Shown here: piece after piece, positions 1-8,751 of the stretch
Numbering within the stretch: position 1 is the first letter of the stretch
Layout: every line of letters begins with the position of its first letter
Source of the DNA: Calditrichia bacterium
GTDB lineage: Bacteria > Calditrichota > Calditrichia > Calditrichales > Calditrichaceae
Length of the DNA stretch: 18,052 bases
NCBI GenBank assembly: GCA_027039465.1
Contig: JALWEA010000036.1
Coordinates: 1-18,052 of the forward strand
Direction: 5' to 3'
Made by a program: the position numbers and the translations under genes
The notes under the pieces: model-generated
The model's input: only the letters and a program-made list of their open reading frames with translations
Told to the model about the DNA's origin: nothing
Databases searched by the model: none

Positions 1-1346
1 TTGAGGAACAAATCAAACGCATTCCCGGCGTGGAAATGGTCTCTTCGGTCAGCGGCACGGACAAGAGCGCGTCAACCAAAACCGACGAAGGCGAAAACAC
101 GGCGCGTATTACCGTTACGCTGAAGCCGTTCGGCAATATGGCAAGGGCGGAAGAACGGGTCATCCGGCGCATTCGGCAAATTTTTTCACGCCACTCCGGC
201 ATCGAAATGGACATCGCGCGTCCGGTGCTTTTTTCCTTTAAAACCCCGGTGGAAGTGCATTTAAAAGGTTTTAACCTGGGTAAACTTTTGCAATTGAGTC
301 GAAAGCTGGAAAGCCACATGTCTCAAATTCCCGGTTTGGTGGATGTGCGCGCCAACATTCAGCGCGGCAATCCTGAAATCCAGATTTATTTTGATCGCCA
401 GAAATTAGCCCGTTACGGATTGAGCGTACGCACGGTGGCTTCCATTCTGCGCAATAAGATTCAGGGCGATGTGGCCACCCGTTACAAAGAGGCGGATTGG
501 CGCATTGACATTGTGGTGCGCCTGCGGGAGGCCGACCGCAAAAGCATCAACGACTTGCGACGCTTAATCATCAACCCGACCGGACGTATTCCAGTACCGC
601 TGGAAGCCGTGGCGCAACTACGCATCAAAGAAGGCCCTTCGGAGATTCGTCGCATCGATCAGCAGCGGTCTGCGGTTATTACGGCCAATCTGCTGCCGGG
701 ATTCAAACTGAACAAAATCAACGAACGCATCTATCGGGAAATCCAAAAACTCAATCTGCCGGAAGATTTCAGCTACGAACTGGCCGGTCAAAACAAGGAA
801 ATGCAGACCTCCTTGAACAGCTTAATGCTGGCTTTGGCCCTGGCGGTTTTTTTGGTGTACATCGTAATGGCTTCCCAGTTCGAATCGCTTTTGCATCCCT
901 TCATCATCATTTTCACCATTCCGCTGGCCATTATCGGCGTTATTATTTATTTGTGGCTGGTGGGCATCCCGTTAAGTGTGGTCGTGTTTTTGGGTATGAT
1001 CATGTTGGCCGGTATTGTGGTTAACAATGCCATCGTTTTGGTGGATTACATTAATCACCTGCGCAAACGGGGATTGTCCAAAGAAGAGGCTATAGTGCAG
1101 GCCGGTAAAGTGCGTCTGCGTCCCATTTTAATGACCGCTTCCACCACGGTTTTGGGCCTGCTGCCCATGGCGCTGGGCTTTGGCGAAGGCGCGGAAATCC
1201 GTACGCCCATGGCCATTACCGTGATTGTGGGGCTGATTACATCTACGGTGCTGACGCTGGTGGTCATTCCTACGGTGTACCATTTGATGGTTAAAGAAAG
1301 AAGCCGCGGCGACCAACTCACCACGGAGAGCGGGGGTAACGCCTGA
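1..1346 (+). CDS. RND efflux permease, 3' part (5' end outside window)
   Basis: This is the C-terminal part of an inner-membrane, proton-driven RND pump subunit. The frame is open to the left edge (first full codon at base 3), so the gene starts outside. About 447 residues are visible of the roughly 1000-1050 usual for the family. The first ~270 visible residues are the second periplasmic porter/docking region. They are followed by five hydrophobic segments (TM8-TM12). TM10 carries GIVVNNAIVLVDY, where AcrB has GLSAKNA with the proton-relay Lys940; here that position is Asn. Arg-Pro-Ile-Leu-Met-Thr before TM11 is typical of RND. The GTG at 30 lies inside the protein and is not a start. The stop overlaps the next permease gene by one base (TGATG), which implies co-translation. 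Substrate cannot be told from this fragment. Confidence 0.93.
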   Translation, partial: EEQIKRIPGVEMVSSVSGTDKSASTKTDEGENTARITVTLKPFGNMARAEERVIRRIRQIFSRHSGIEMDIARPVLFSFKTPVEVHLKGFNLGKLLQLSRKLESHMSQIPGLVDVRANIQRGNPEIQIYFDRQKLARYGLSVRTVASILRNKIQGDVATRYKEADWRIDIVVRLREADRKSINDLRRLIINPTGRIPVPLEAVAQLRIKEGPSEIRRIDQQRSAVITANLLPGFKLNKINERIYREIQKLNLPEDFSYELAGQNKEMQTSLNSLMLALALAVFLVYIVMASQFESLLHPFIIIFTIPLAIIGVIIYLWLVGIPLSVVVFLGMIMLAGIVVNNAIVLVDYINHLRKRGLSKEEAIVQAGKVRLRPILMTASTTVLGLLPMALGFGEGAEIRTPMAITVIVGLITSTVLTLVVIPTVYHLMVKERSRGDQLTTESGGNA

Positions 1347-4300
1347 TGCCCGAGCAGAATTTAAATCCCGATAAAAAAATTGGCTTTTTACCCAAAATCG
1401 CACTAACGCGTCCGGTTACGGTGGTCATGACGTTGTTAGCCTTTTTGGTGGTGGGATTTATCGCTTACGCTTACATGCCCGTTGAACTGATGCCTGCCGG
1501 ATATTCGCCGCCGTTTCTGGGCGTTTGGGCGCCCTATCCCAACGCCAATCCCGAAGAGGTGGAGCAATTTATTGCCCAACCGATTGAAGAGGTGATTCGC
1601 ACCATCAAGGGCGTACAGAGCGTGGAGACCAACAGTTTTACCGACGGTTGCTGGGCCTTTGTGCGCTTTAATCAGGGCACGGACATGGATTTGGCATACA
1701 GCCAGTTGCGCGACCGCATGGATCGGGTGAAGGCCGATTTGCCGGACGACATCGAGCGCATTTACATCCGCAAGTGGAGTAATGACGATCAGCCCATTAT
1801 GTGGATTGCTTTGATTCCCGAAAAACCGTTGGACGATCCTTACTATTTTACCGAGCAGTTGTTCAAGCGCCCGTTGGAACGCATCGATGGCGTGGCCAAT
1901 GTGGGTATCAGCGGTGCGGACGAAAAATCGGTTCTTATTTACATCAAACAAGATGCCATCCGCGGTTACAAAATCAATTTGTACAATGTCATCGAATCGT
2001 TGCGCCAGGACAATTTTTCCATGTCGGCCGGTTACATTCGTTCCGGCGGACAAAAAATTTACGTGCGATCCATCGGCAAATTCCGCAGTTTGGACGACAT
2101 TCGCAACATTCCCATTAAAGGCGCCAACATTCAACTGAAGGACGTGGCAGACGTGCGCTACGATGTGCCCGAGCATACCTGGATTCAATACATCAACGGG
2201 AAACCGGCCATTCAAATCGCCATTTACAAAGAAGCGATGGCCAATACGGTTAAGTTGTGCGATGAAATCGATAAGAAACTGCATCGAATTTTACATGACA
2301 AACGGCTGAAAAATTTTAAAATGCAAATTCTGTTTGATCAGGGTAAGTACATTCGGGAATCGGTGGACAATTTAAAGAACACCGGCTTGTGGGGCGGTAT
2401 TTTTGCCTTTTTGGTTTTGTATTTTTTTCTGCGCCGCTTCCGCATGACCCTGATTGTTATTGTGGCCATCCCGCTTTCCATTTTGATCAGTTTGATGGTG
2501 ATTTACTTCATCGGTTGGTCGATGAATATCATTACCATGATGGGCCTGATGATCTCCATCGGCATGGTGGTGGACAATTCCATTGTGGTGCTGGAAAACA
2601 TTTACCGCAAAAAGATGCAAGGCTACGATGTTAAGTCCGCGGCCACGCACGGCGCCAGTGAAGTGGCGTTGGCCGTAACCATGGCCACTCTGACCACCGT
2701 GGTGGTCTTTTTGCCGTTGATTTTAATGAACGATAAAGTGGGCTTTAGTTTTTACATGCTGCGCATCGGCCTGCCGGTCATTTTTTCGTTGCTGGCCTCG
2801 TTGTTGGTTGCTTTGGTTTTCATTCCTCTGGCCGCCAGCCGCATTGTCAGCAAACGCAAAGTCAGCGAGCCGATCTCGGTTCAAAAAGCCAATGTTTATT
2901 ATCAACGGACACTAAAATGGGTGCTAACGCATCGGCTGGAAACCTTTTTGATTTTACTGTTGGTGGTCATTTCCACACGATTCGCAGCCATGCACGTGGG
3001 ACGGACGGACAATGTAACAGGCAATATCAATGACTTTCGTTTAATGATCGATATGCCCGAAAATTATTCCCTGCAGGATGCAAAGAGAGTGGTAGATGCG
3101 GTTCAGGACAGTATTAAAGCCAAAGCGGCGCTGTACAATTTGAGCACCCTTGATGTGCGTTACCGGCACAATACCGCCCGCATCCACGTCTTTTTGAAAC
3201 CGGAGAAAGCGCAGTCCTGGTACGAGGTTATTTTTAACGGAATTTTACACGAACTTGGTTGGAAACACAAACGTATTATGAATCGGGATCAGGTGGTGGA
3301 AGATGTTAAAAAGCGTTTGCCCGAATTTGCCGGTGTGAAATTCCGAACAACATGGCAGCAGCAGAGCGGCGACGAATCGTCTTCCCTTACGGTCAGTTTG
3401 TACGGCGACGATACGCGCAAGCTTTCCCAACTTGCCAAAGAAGTGGAACGTCGTTTGCGCACGCTGCCGGAGATCATCAGCGTGGAAACGGAGCAGGAAC
3501 GCGGACAGGACGAAGTGCACATTTTGATTAACCGCGAACAGGCGCAAAAATACGGCATTTCACCCAAGGTAATTACGGGCACGATCATGTACGCTTTACG
3601 GGGCATCCAATTGCCGCGCTATCAAACTGCGGAAAAAGAAATCCGCATGCTCTTGCAGTTGCGCAAAGAAGACCGCAGAAATTTTGAACAATTGAAGAAT
3701 TTAACGTTTTTCACCAAAAACGGACGGGAAATTCCTTTGGCAGCCGTAGCCCGATTGGAGGTTAAAAAGGGCTTCGGCGAAATTCATCGCGAAAACGGCA
3801 AAACCTATTTGAGCGTTAAGGCCAATACCACCAGCAAAAACATTTCAGCCCTGTACCAAAAAATTGATCGCGCCATGGCCGGATTCAAGATGCCTTACGG
3901 CTATTCCTGGTCAAAAGGCAAACGCTTCCGTCGTTTGAGCCAAAGCAGTCAAAGCATGATGTTTGCCATTATTTTGTCCGTTACTTTCGTCTTTTTGCTG
4001 ATGGGTATTTTGTTCGAATCGTTTGTGCTGCCTCTTTCGGTGATTGTGTCCATTCCCTTCTCTTTTGTGGGCGCTTACTGGATTTTGTATTTAACCGGCA
4101 CGCCACTGGACATGATGAGCCAGATCGGATTTATCATTCTGATCGGCATTGTGGTCAATAATGCCATTGTTTTGATTGACTTGGTGAATCGTCTGCGCCG
4201 CGAGGGCAAAAATCGCTTTGAAGCGTTGTTGGAAGGCGGCAAGAACCGTTTCCGTCCGATTTTGATGACCGCCTTTACGACCATTGGTGGTTTGATTCCC

Positions 4301-4534
4301 ATGGCGGTGGGTACCACCAAAATGATCGGCATTCCTTATTCGCCCATGGGTCGCACCATTATCGGTGGTTTGATTTTTTCGACTTTGGTTTCCTTGATAG
4401 CCGTACCCTGGGCTTACACTTTGTTTGACGACATGCGGAACTACTTTAAACAGTTTTCTTTGGGGGTATTGGGAAAAAGGAAGCCGCGGCCCGATTCCGG
4501 AATTCAGGATGAGACGGCCATTGGGGACGTGTAA
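1346..4534 (+). CDS. RND efflux permease, full length
   Basis: A 1062-residue RND transporter of normal length. TM1 is at about residues 18-40, followed by a large periplasmic loop, TM2-TM6 from about 347, a second periplasmic loop from about 560, and TM7-TM12 up to about 1035. TM4 carries GMVVDNSIVVLEN: Asp410 matches AcrB Asp407, and Asn411 sits where AcrB has Asp408. TM10 carries GIVVNNAIVLID, with Asn938 in place of AcrB Lys940. The usual DD/K proton relay is therefore reduced to one Asp, a pattern I recall from many RND proteins outside the AcrB group. The ATG at 1346 overlaps the preceding stop by one base and has a purine-rich GGAG/GGGGG stretch just upstream. Two different RND genes in tandem recall MdtB/MdtC, which form a mixed trimer, but that is inference. 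Substrate is unknown. Confidence 0.95.
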   Translation: MPEQNLNPDKKIGFLPKIALTRPVTVVMTLLAFLVVGFIAYAYMPVELMPAGYSPPFLGVWAPYPNANPEEVEQFIAQPIEEVIRTIKGVQSVETNSFTDGCWAFVRFNQGTDMDLAYSQLRDRMDRVKADLPDDIERIYIRKWSNDDQPIMWIALIPEKPLDDPYYFTEQLFKRPLERIDGVANVGISGADEKSVLIYIKQDAIRGYKINLYNVIESLRQDNFSMSAGYIRSGGQKIYVRSIGKFRSLDDIRNIPIKGANIQLKDVADVRYDVPEHTWIQYINGKPAIQIAIYKEAMANTVKLCDEIDKKLHRILHDKRLKNFKMQILFDQGKYIRESVDNLKNTGLWGGIFAFLVLYFFLRRFRMTLIVIVAIPLSILISLMVIYFIGWSMNIITMMGLMISIGMVVDNSIVVLENIYRKKMQGYDVKSAATHGASEVALAVTMATLTTVVVFLPLILMNDKVGFSFYMLRIGLPVIFSLLASLLVALVFIPLAASRIVSKRKVSEPISVQKANVYYQRTLKWVLTHRLETFLILLLVVISTRFAAMHVGRTDNVTGNINDFRLMIDMPENYSLQDAKRVVDAVQDSIKAKAALYNLSTLDVRYRHNTARIHVFLKPEKAQSWYEVIFNGILHELGWKHKRIMNRDQVVEDVKKRLPEFAGVKFRTTWQQQSGDESSSLTVSLYGDDTRKLSQLAKEVERRLRTLPEIISVETEQERGQDEVHILINREQAQKYGISPKVITGTIMYALRGIQLPRYQTAEKEIRMLLQLRKEDRRNFEQLKNLTFFTKNGREIPLAAVARLEVKKGFGEIHRENGKTYLSVKANTTSKNISALYQKIDRAMAGFKMPYGYSWSKGKRFRRLSQSSQSMMFAIILSVTFVFLLMGILFESFVLPLSVIVSIPFSFVGAYWILYLTGTPLDMMSQIGFIILIGIVVNNAIVLIDLVNRLRREGKNRFEALLEGGKNRFRPILMTAFTTIGGLIPMAVGTTKMIGIPYSPMGRTIIGGLIFSTLVSLIAVPWAYTLFDDMRNYFKQFSLGVLGKRKPRPDSGIQDETAIGDV

Positions 4535-4570
4535 AAAGAAGAAAACCAAAACGGTAAATTACAAATTTAT

Positions 4571-4607
4571 CCATGAAAATTCAAAATCGGATTTTAAGAT
4601 TTCATGG
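4571..4607 (+). terminator. Inverted repeat downstream of RND operon, possible terminator
   Basis: CCATGAAA (4571-4578) pairs with TTTCATGG (4600-4607). An inner AAAATC/GATTTT palindrome lies between them, giving a long imperfect hairpin 37 bases after the RND stop. There is no T-run after it, so classic intrinsic termination is doubtful. Confidence 0.3.
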
Positions 4608-4660
4608 TTCGACAGATGACGCATTGCGGCAACAAAAGTTGTTAAATCCTTTTAATATTC

Positions 4661-4704
4661 ATGTTAAATAAGTACGCACTAATTTAACATAGAGTTAAAA
4701 TTAG
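4661..4704. terminator. Two overlapping AT-rich hairpins between convergent genes
   Basis: ATGTTAAAT (4661-4669) pairs perfectly with ATTTAACAT (4682-4690) over a 12-base loop. The right arm can instead pair in CTAATTTAAC (4679-4688) with GTTAAAATTAG (4694-4704), with one bulge. The two stems exclude each other. They lie between the ends of the RND (+) and PrsW-like (-) genes, so a bidirectional transcript end is the simplest reading. Confidence 0.35.
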
Positions 4705-4710
4705 TCATAT

Positions 4711-5718
4711 TTATGTGCTGATTCGGTACACCTGCCACAATTCCTGCGCCGTGCTTTGTAGCAAAGGCGCTAAGGCCATTAGACCCGTTTTGCCGATTTG
4801 CCTGCGCAAAGAATGCATCTCCGTTAACTTCTCTTTAATCTCCTGATCCCGTTCAACGGGAAACCCGGCCTCGCGCATGAGCAACAAGCCCTTTGCCCGC
4901 ACGGCCAATTCCAGATGGAGACGCAAATAGCAGAACATATCCACAACCACCGATTCCGGAAATTGATCTTTCAAAGTCATTAAATACCGGCCGTATTTGG
5001 TGTCGGCAAAACGTCCGGCCTGAATCTGCTCCAAAAGCCAGACATCCACATCCAGACCGATCTCCAGCCATTCACGCAGCAGATGCTCACTTCGCAAATA
5101 CACCAAAACAAAAATAATCGGTAAAACAATCAGTTGCAGCAGGGTTTGCGCAACGGGAGAGAAAATAAAATGATTAAAAAAGGAATGCACCGCAACGGCT
5201 AATAGCAATCCCGGCAAAAAGGCCGGGAAAGAAATGTGAGGTCGCCTGTCCGACAACGCTTTGGTAATCACGGCAAAAAAGGCCGTACTGCCGCCATGCA
5301 TGATTGCCGTACCAAGGCCCCGAATCGTCCAGAGCAACAAATTATTATTGTGCACCAAGCTGAGGTAATACCAGTTTTCCAGCATTGCAAATCCGGCGCC
5401 CACGGCAAAGCCCAAAATGGCCGCATCAACCAAAAAACCGATCTTGTGTTTGGAAAACAAGTAAATAAAGATCAAGGCTTTTAAGGTCTCTTCCACCAGC
5501 GGAGAAATATAGCGCGTGAAAATGGCATTGCTTACAGAGAGCCAATGAAAGAGCTCCGAATTGATCACAAAACTACCCGCAGCCGCACAAAGGCCCCAAA
5601 AGAATAAGCCCAAAATCAACGGCCAACGCGTTAGCTTAAAACTATCGAGCCAGATCAGGGCTAATAAAAATAGCAATACCGGCGACAGGCTAATAATAAT
5701 TTTGAACGGAACCATCAT
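4711..5718 (-). CDS. PrsW-family glutamic-type intramembrane protease
   Basis: A 335-residue membrane protein. The first ~208 residues are hydrophobic, with about seven to eight predicted TM segments. The family motifs appear in order: EETLK at 76-80 (two Glu), GFAMLENWYY with Glu114, His141 in AIMHGG, and HSFFNH with His178 and Asn182. These match PrsW, the protease that makes the first cut in the anti-sigma factor RsiW in Bacillus subtilis. B. subtilis PrsW is about 218 residues; here about 125 extra residues (210-335) form a charged, probably helical cytosolic domain that I do not recognise. The start overlaps the stop of the upstream metalloprotease gene (ATGA) and has no clear Shine-Dalgarno site, so translation is probably coupled. 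A second ATG directly follows the first. A substrate is not shown; the anti-sigma factor at 11231-11986 is one candidate. Confidence 0.88.
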   Translation of the reverse strand: MMVPFKIIISLSPVLLFLLALIWLDSFKLTRWPLILGLFFWGLCAAAGSFVINSELFHWLSVSNAIFTRYISPLVEETLKALIFIYLFSKHKIGFLVDAAILGFAVGAGFAMLENWYYLSLVHNNNLLLWTIRGLGTAIMHGGSTAFFAVITKALSDRRPHISFPAFLPGLLLAVAVHSFFNHFIFSPVAQTLLQLIVLPIIFVLVYLRSEHLLREWLEIGLDVDVWLLEQIQAGRFADTKYGRYLMTLKDQFPESVVVDMFCYLRLHLELAVRAKGLLLMREAGFPVERDQEIKEKLTEMHSLRRQIGKTGLMALAPLLQSTAQELWQVYRIST

Positions 5719-8681
5719 AAAATTTTCAACGAAATCATGATTTCATCGCTTGGGCACTGGTGCATTTCGTAAGCCCTGGCCCATCCAAACGATAAGGTGA
5801 CATTCAGATGGGAGAGCATGACAACTCTCCAGTTAATTTGCAGTCCGGTGTCCAGTAATGCGCGGCGATTTGCTTTGTAATCCGCATTGGTTACAATCCC
5901 TCCCGAAAAGAACGCCAATCGCAGCCAGGTAAAATAAAACGACGGAACGCCAAATCGCCTGAAACGCAACGGCGGTAAATCCCATTCGCTTAACAGTTTG
6001 GCGTAATTGGTGCCCCCTACCGCATTTAGGTTTACTCCGGGAAAACTGTAAAATTCACGGTAACGATTGACCTGCCGGTGGTCGATCCAATTATTGCCAA
6101 AACCGCCAAAATAAAAATTGGCAAACGGTTCGTTTCGCCGCCCGAAAGCGAATCCCGCGGAGCTTCTGAACCAGAGCGAAGAGTGATTCAAAGGAAGCAA
6201 AAAGCCGTAATCCGCCTCTGTGTGTATCGAAGGAAACCATTTTCGGCTGTAATTGGCCGAAAGAGTCAAACGCCACTGCCGGCCTTTTTCGTACTCCACG
6301 GCACCTAACGAACGCAACAGGTACGAATAGTCCCAAACTGTTTTAAAGATAAGCAATTTTTTGGCAGATGCCGAAATATTTTGATAGTCCGGTAGTTTTT
6401 CCAGTCCGCCGAAGCCAAAGGCCTGAACCGTGTACTTGAAAATTTCCGGTTTATCGTTAATGAAATAATGTTCGTATTGCAATCCTAAATAATAACCTTT
6501 GCGGCTGACTTTGGTCGGGCCGAACAGATCGTAAAAATCGGCGCGATTGTAAGCGGCGCTCACTTTCCAGGGCCAGTGATTGTATGTGAGTTCCGCGTGC
6601 AGCTTTTCATCATTTTTTAAGGTTGGCGCCGGCGCGTAAGAAAGAGACAAGGTAAAATCGTCAAAGCCCAAAGGATCGCTAAATTGGCTGCGTATTCCAA
6701 AGGCTGCATAATCTTTGTAACCCCGAATAACCGGAAAAATCGAAGCCGGTCTTATCTGTTCTAACGGTTTGTAATCCCCGGAAGCTTCAAATAAAGTATC
6801 GATTTTAACCGTGGCCGGCGAAGGCGCCTTCCATGTTTTAACAATGGGATATTTCTCCACCACGGCCTGGCCTAAAAAACGTACGGCGCTGACATCCTTT
6901 TGAACTTTAACGGGAATTACGCCGGGCAGAAATCCTTTGCCGGTGTATTTGAAAACGATGAGCGAATCCTTTTTGTAGGGCAGCGGGCGGAAAAATCCGC
7001 TTTCGCAATTGGACACAATGTCCATTTGCCGCGTCTTAAAATCGTAACGCCAGATGTTGGACACGCCGGTGTAATAGGAAGACCCGTAAAGAAAACGACC
7101 GTCCGGCGAAAAAACAAAATTGGAAGGCGCGGTGTTTTCGAATTCGTACAATACTTCAAAATTGCTGTTGCCCGCCAGCAGCGAATCAACAGGCAGCCGA
7201 ATAAGGCGTTGCCGGCCGTCCACTTCAATAAAGGAAGCCGCTAAGTATTTTCCGTCCGGCGAAATATCCAAATCGAAAATATCCTTGCCGTAGGGTAAAC
7301 TCAAAATTTCCTGCCAGTCACGGTAGGGCGGTAAAAATCGCACTAAATGCGAAATGCCGTTGTGGTGCTGAACGCCCCACAGCGAATGATCATGGCGGTT
7401 TAAAACCAGGTCGCCGCAGCGCGTGTTTTTTAACAGGGTGGTTGATCTTTTCGTGCGCAAATCAAACATTTTTAAACTGCGCCAGCCGTGGCTGTTATTA
7501 GCCGAATAGTAGAATTTTTCATCTTGCGGATCAAAGGCCAAAAAGGTAACGTAATACAAAGCGGGCGTGTGTACCTCGCACAATTTCCCGATGTGCCCGT
7601 CGCGCAGATCGATGGCCGCAATTTGCGCCAATTGTCCAGGATAGTTAATGGCCGCGTACATTTTTTGCCTGGCGGAATCGATAAAGCAGCGCGAAACGGA
7701 ACCCAGGGCTTGCCGACTAAGAGGGCGAAATGATGTAATCGGAAAACGGCGCAGGCTGTCTAGATTGGCCTTTTGCCATCGGTGTTCCCAGCGAATCCAA
7801 TCGCGCCACACCCGAGCCAGGTCTTTTTTAAAAATCCGTTTGAAATCGCTGGAAAAATAGCGCTTGCTCTGTTTGCTGCGATTAAACCAGGCCAGCGTCT
7901 TTTGCGGGCCGTAACGATAAGCAAGGTAAGAAACAAAGCGCGTGCCGTATAAATAGGAAATGGCGCCAATCTGAAAATCGATGGTCGTGCCTTCGGATTC
8001 CAGACCGACCACGTCGTAAAAGTAGGCGCTGTCCAACACCATGGTGCGGAAGACCATTTCATCGTATCCGCCGAGAGCGCGTCCTAATCCGCCGGACATC
8101 CAGGTTTCCATGAAGACGGCAATGCCTTCGTGGTACCAACGCGGGCAATACCAGCGCGGATTGGTTAAATAGCTGTAGAGCATGGTTTCCGGCGCCTCGG
8201 CAATAGGAATGACCTTTCCTGCAAACAGCCTGCGGAAAAATCGATCGACCGGAGCGGGTTTGTCAATGGTCACCATGTGGGTCAGTTCATGGTGCATCAG
8301 CCAATTCATGCGTTCGTTAGCGGGTTGCGTTTCGAAAACATAGTCAAAAGGTTCCAAGCCGATGTTCAGAAAATTCCAGGGCATGGTTGAGGTACCGCCG
8401 TGGCCGTAGTCATCCAAATCGGTGAGTAAAATGGTGGCTTTTTCCTGTGGCGTGTAATTGAAAATCCGGCAATGAAATTTAAGCGAGTTTTCAAAACATC
8501 GCGCCAGATGGGTGGTGATGTAGGCATGTTGCTGATCGTAATAGATTAAACGCAAGTGCTTTGTTTCGCGATATTTAAATTGCGCCCTGAGGGTACGGTT
8601 AAATGTCAGGACTAAAAAAAATCCCGCCAAAAGGGTGAATGCAAATGCGCTATTTTTAAAAAGAAATGAAAAAATTCTCAT
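5715..8681 (-). CDS. Secreted metalloprotease (HExxH) with beta-propeller and outer-membrane barrel
   Basis: A 988-residue protein from the ATG at 8681, which has GGGAG 9 bases upstream and begins a clear signal peptide (MRIFSF..., cleavage plausible after Ala33). Residues ~40-300 form a gluzincin-like peptidase domain: HHELTH gives zinc ligands His131 and His135 with catalytic Glu132, and WYHEGIA supplies the likely third ligand, Glu185. This resembles the peptidase MA-like group. Residues ~320-620 carry TolB/WD40-like blades with SPDGK and SPDGR turns. The last ~300 residues are rich in alternating aromatic strands, with a YSFPGVNLNAVGG stretch like an Omp85-type or surface-antigen barrel, ending in SLKIL rather than Phe. 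It probably sits in the outer membrane with the peptidase in the periplasm or outside. A TTG at 8717 with AAGGAG upstream is an alternative start. Substrate is unknown. Confidence 0.85.
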   Translation of the reverse strand: MRIFSFLFKNSAFAFTLLAGFFLVLTFNRTLRAQFKYRETKHLRLIYYDQQHAYITTHLARCFENSLKFHCRIFNYTPQEKATILLTDLDDYGHGGTSTMPWNFLNIGLEPFDYVFETQPANERMNWLMHHELTHMVTIDKPAPVDRFFRRLFAGKVIPIAEAPETMLYSYLTNPRWYCPRWYHEGIAVFMETWMSGGLGRALGGYDEMVFRTMVLDSAYFYDVVGLESEGTTIDFQIGAISYLYGTRFVSYLAYRYGPQKTLAWFNRSKQSKRYFSSDFKRIFKKDLARVWRDWIRWEHRWQKANLDSLRRFPITSFRPLSRQALGSVSRCFIDSARQKMYAAINYPGQLAQIAAIDLRDGHIGKLCEVHTPALYYVTFLAFDPQDEKFYYSANNSHGWRSLKMFDLRTKRSTTLLKNTRCGDLVLNRHDHSLWGVQHHNGISHLVRFLPPYRDWQEILSLPYGKDIFDLDISPDGKYLAASFIEVDGRQRLIRLPVDSLLAGNSNFEVLYEFENTAPSNFVFSPDGRFLYGSSYYTGVSNIWRYDFKTRQMDIVSNCESGFFRPLPYKKDSLIVFKYTGKGFLPGVIPVKVQKDVSAVRFLGQAVVEKYPIVKTWKAPSPATVKIDTLFEASGDYKPLEQIRPASIFPVIRGYKDYAAFGIRSQFSDPLGFDDFTLSLSYAPAPTLKNDEKLHAELTYNHWPWKVSAAYNRADFYDLFGPTKVSRKGYYLGLQYEHYFINDKPEIFKYTVQAFGFGGLEKLPDYQNISASAKKLLIFKTVWDYSYLLRSLGAVEYEKGRQWRLTLSANYSRKWFPSIHTEADYGFLLPLNHSSLWFRSSAGFAFGRRNEPFANFYFGGFGNNWIDHRQVNRYREFYSFPGVNLNAVGGTNYAKLLSEWDLPPLRFRRFGVPSFYFTWLRLAFFSGGIVTNADYKANRRALLDTGLQINWRVVMLSHLNVTLSFGWARAYEMHQCPSDEIMISLKIL

Positions 8682-8704
8682 TTTTAGATGCTCCCGAAAC
8701 GGAA

Positions 8705-8733
8705 AGAAGGAGATCAAAAATTGATCTCCTTCT
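8705..8733 (-). terminator. 13-bp perfect hairpin between repeat-protein and metalloprotease genes
   Basis: Bases 8705-8717 and 8721-8733 are exact reverse complements with a 3-base loop. The hairpin lies 19 bases after the repeat-protein stop and 23 bases before the ATG of the metalloprotease. On the minus strand it is followed only by CTTTCC, so it may be a weak terminator or attenuator, or an mRNA processing or stability element. The stem contains AAGGAG, a perfect Shine-Dalgarno sequence for the TTG at 8717, which would be hidden when folded. Confidence 0.6.
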
Positions 8734-8751
8734 CATTGAACCGAATGCTTC

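Noticed and set aside
1436..2284. 282-codon open frame antisense to the second RND gene
   Set aside because: It is a shadow frame with His/Asn-rich, non-protein-like translation, lying wholly inside a well-supported RND gene.
8682..8717. TTG start of the metalloprotease at 8717
   Set aside because: It adds 12 residues before a clear signal peptide and its Shine-Dalgarno site lies in a strong stem; kept only as an alternative.
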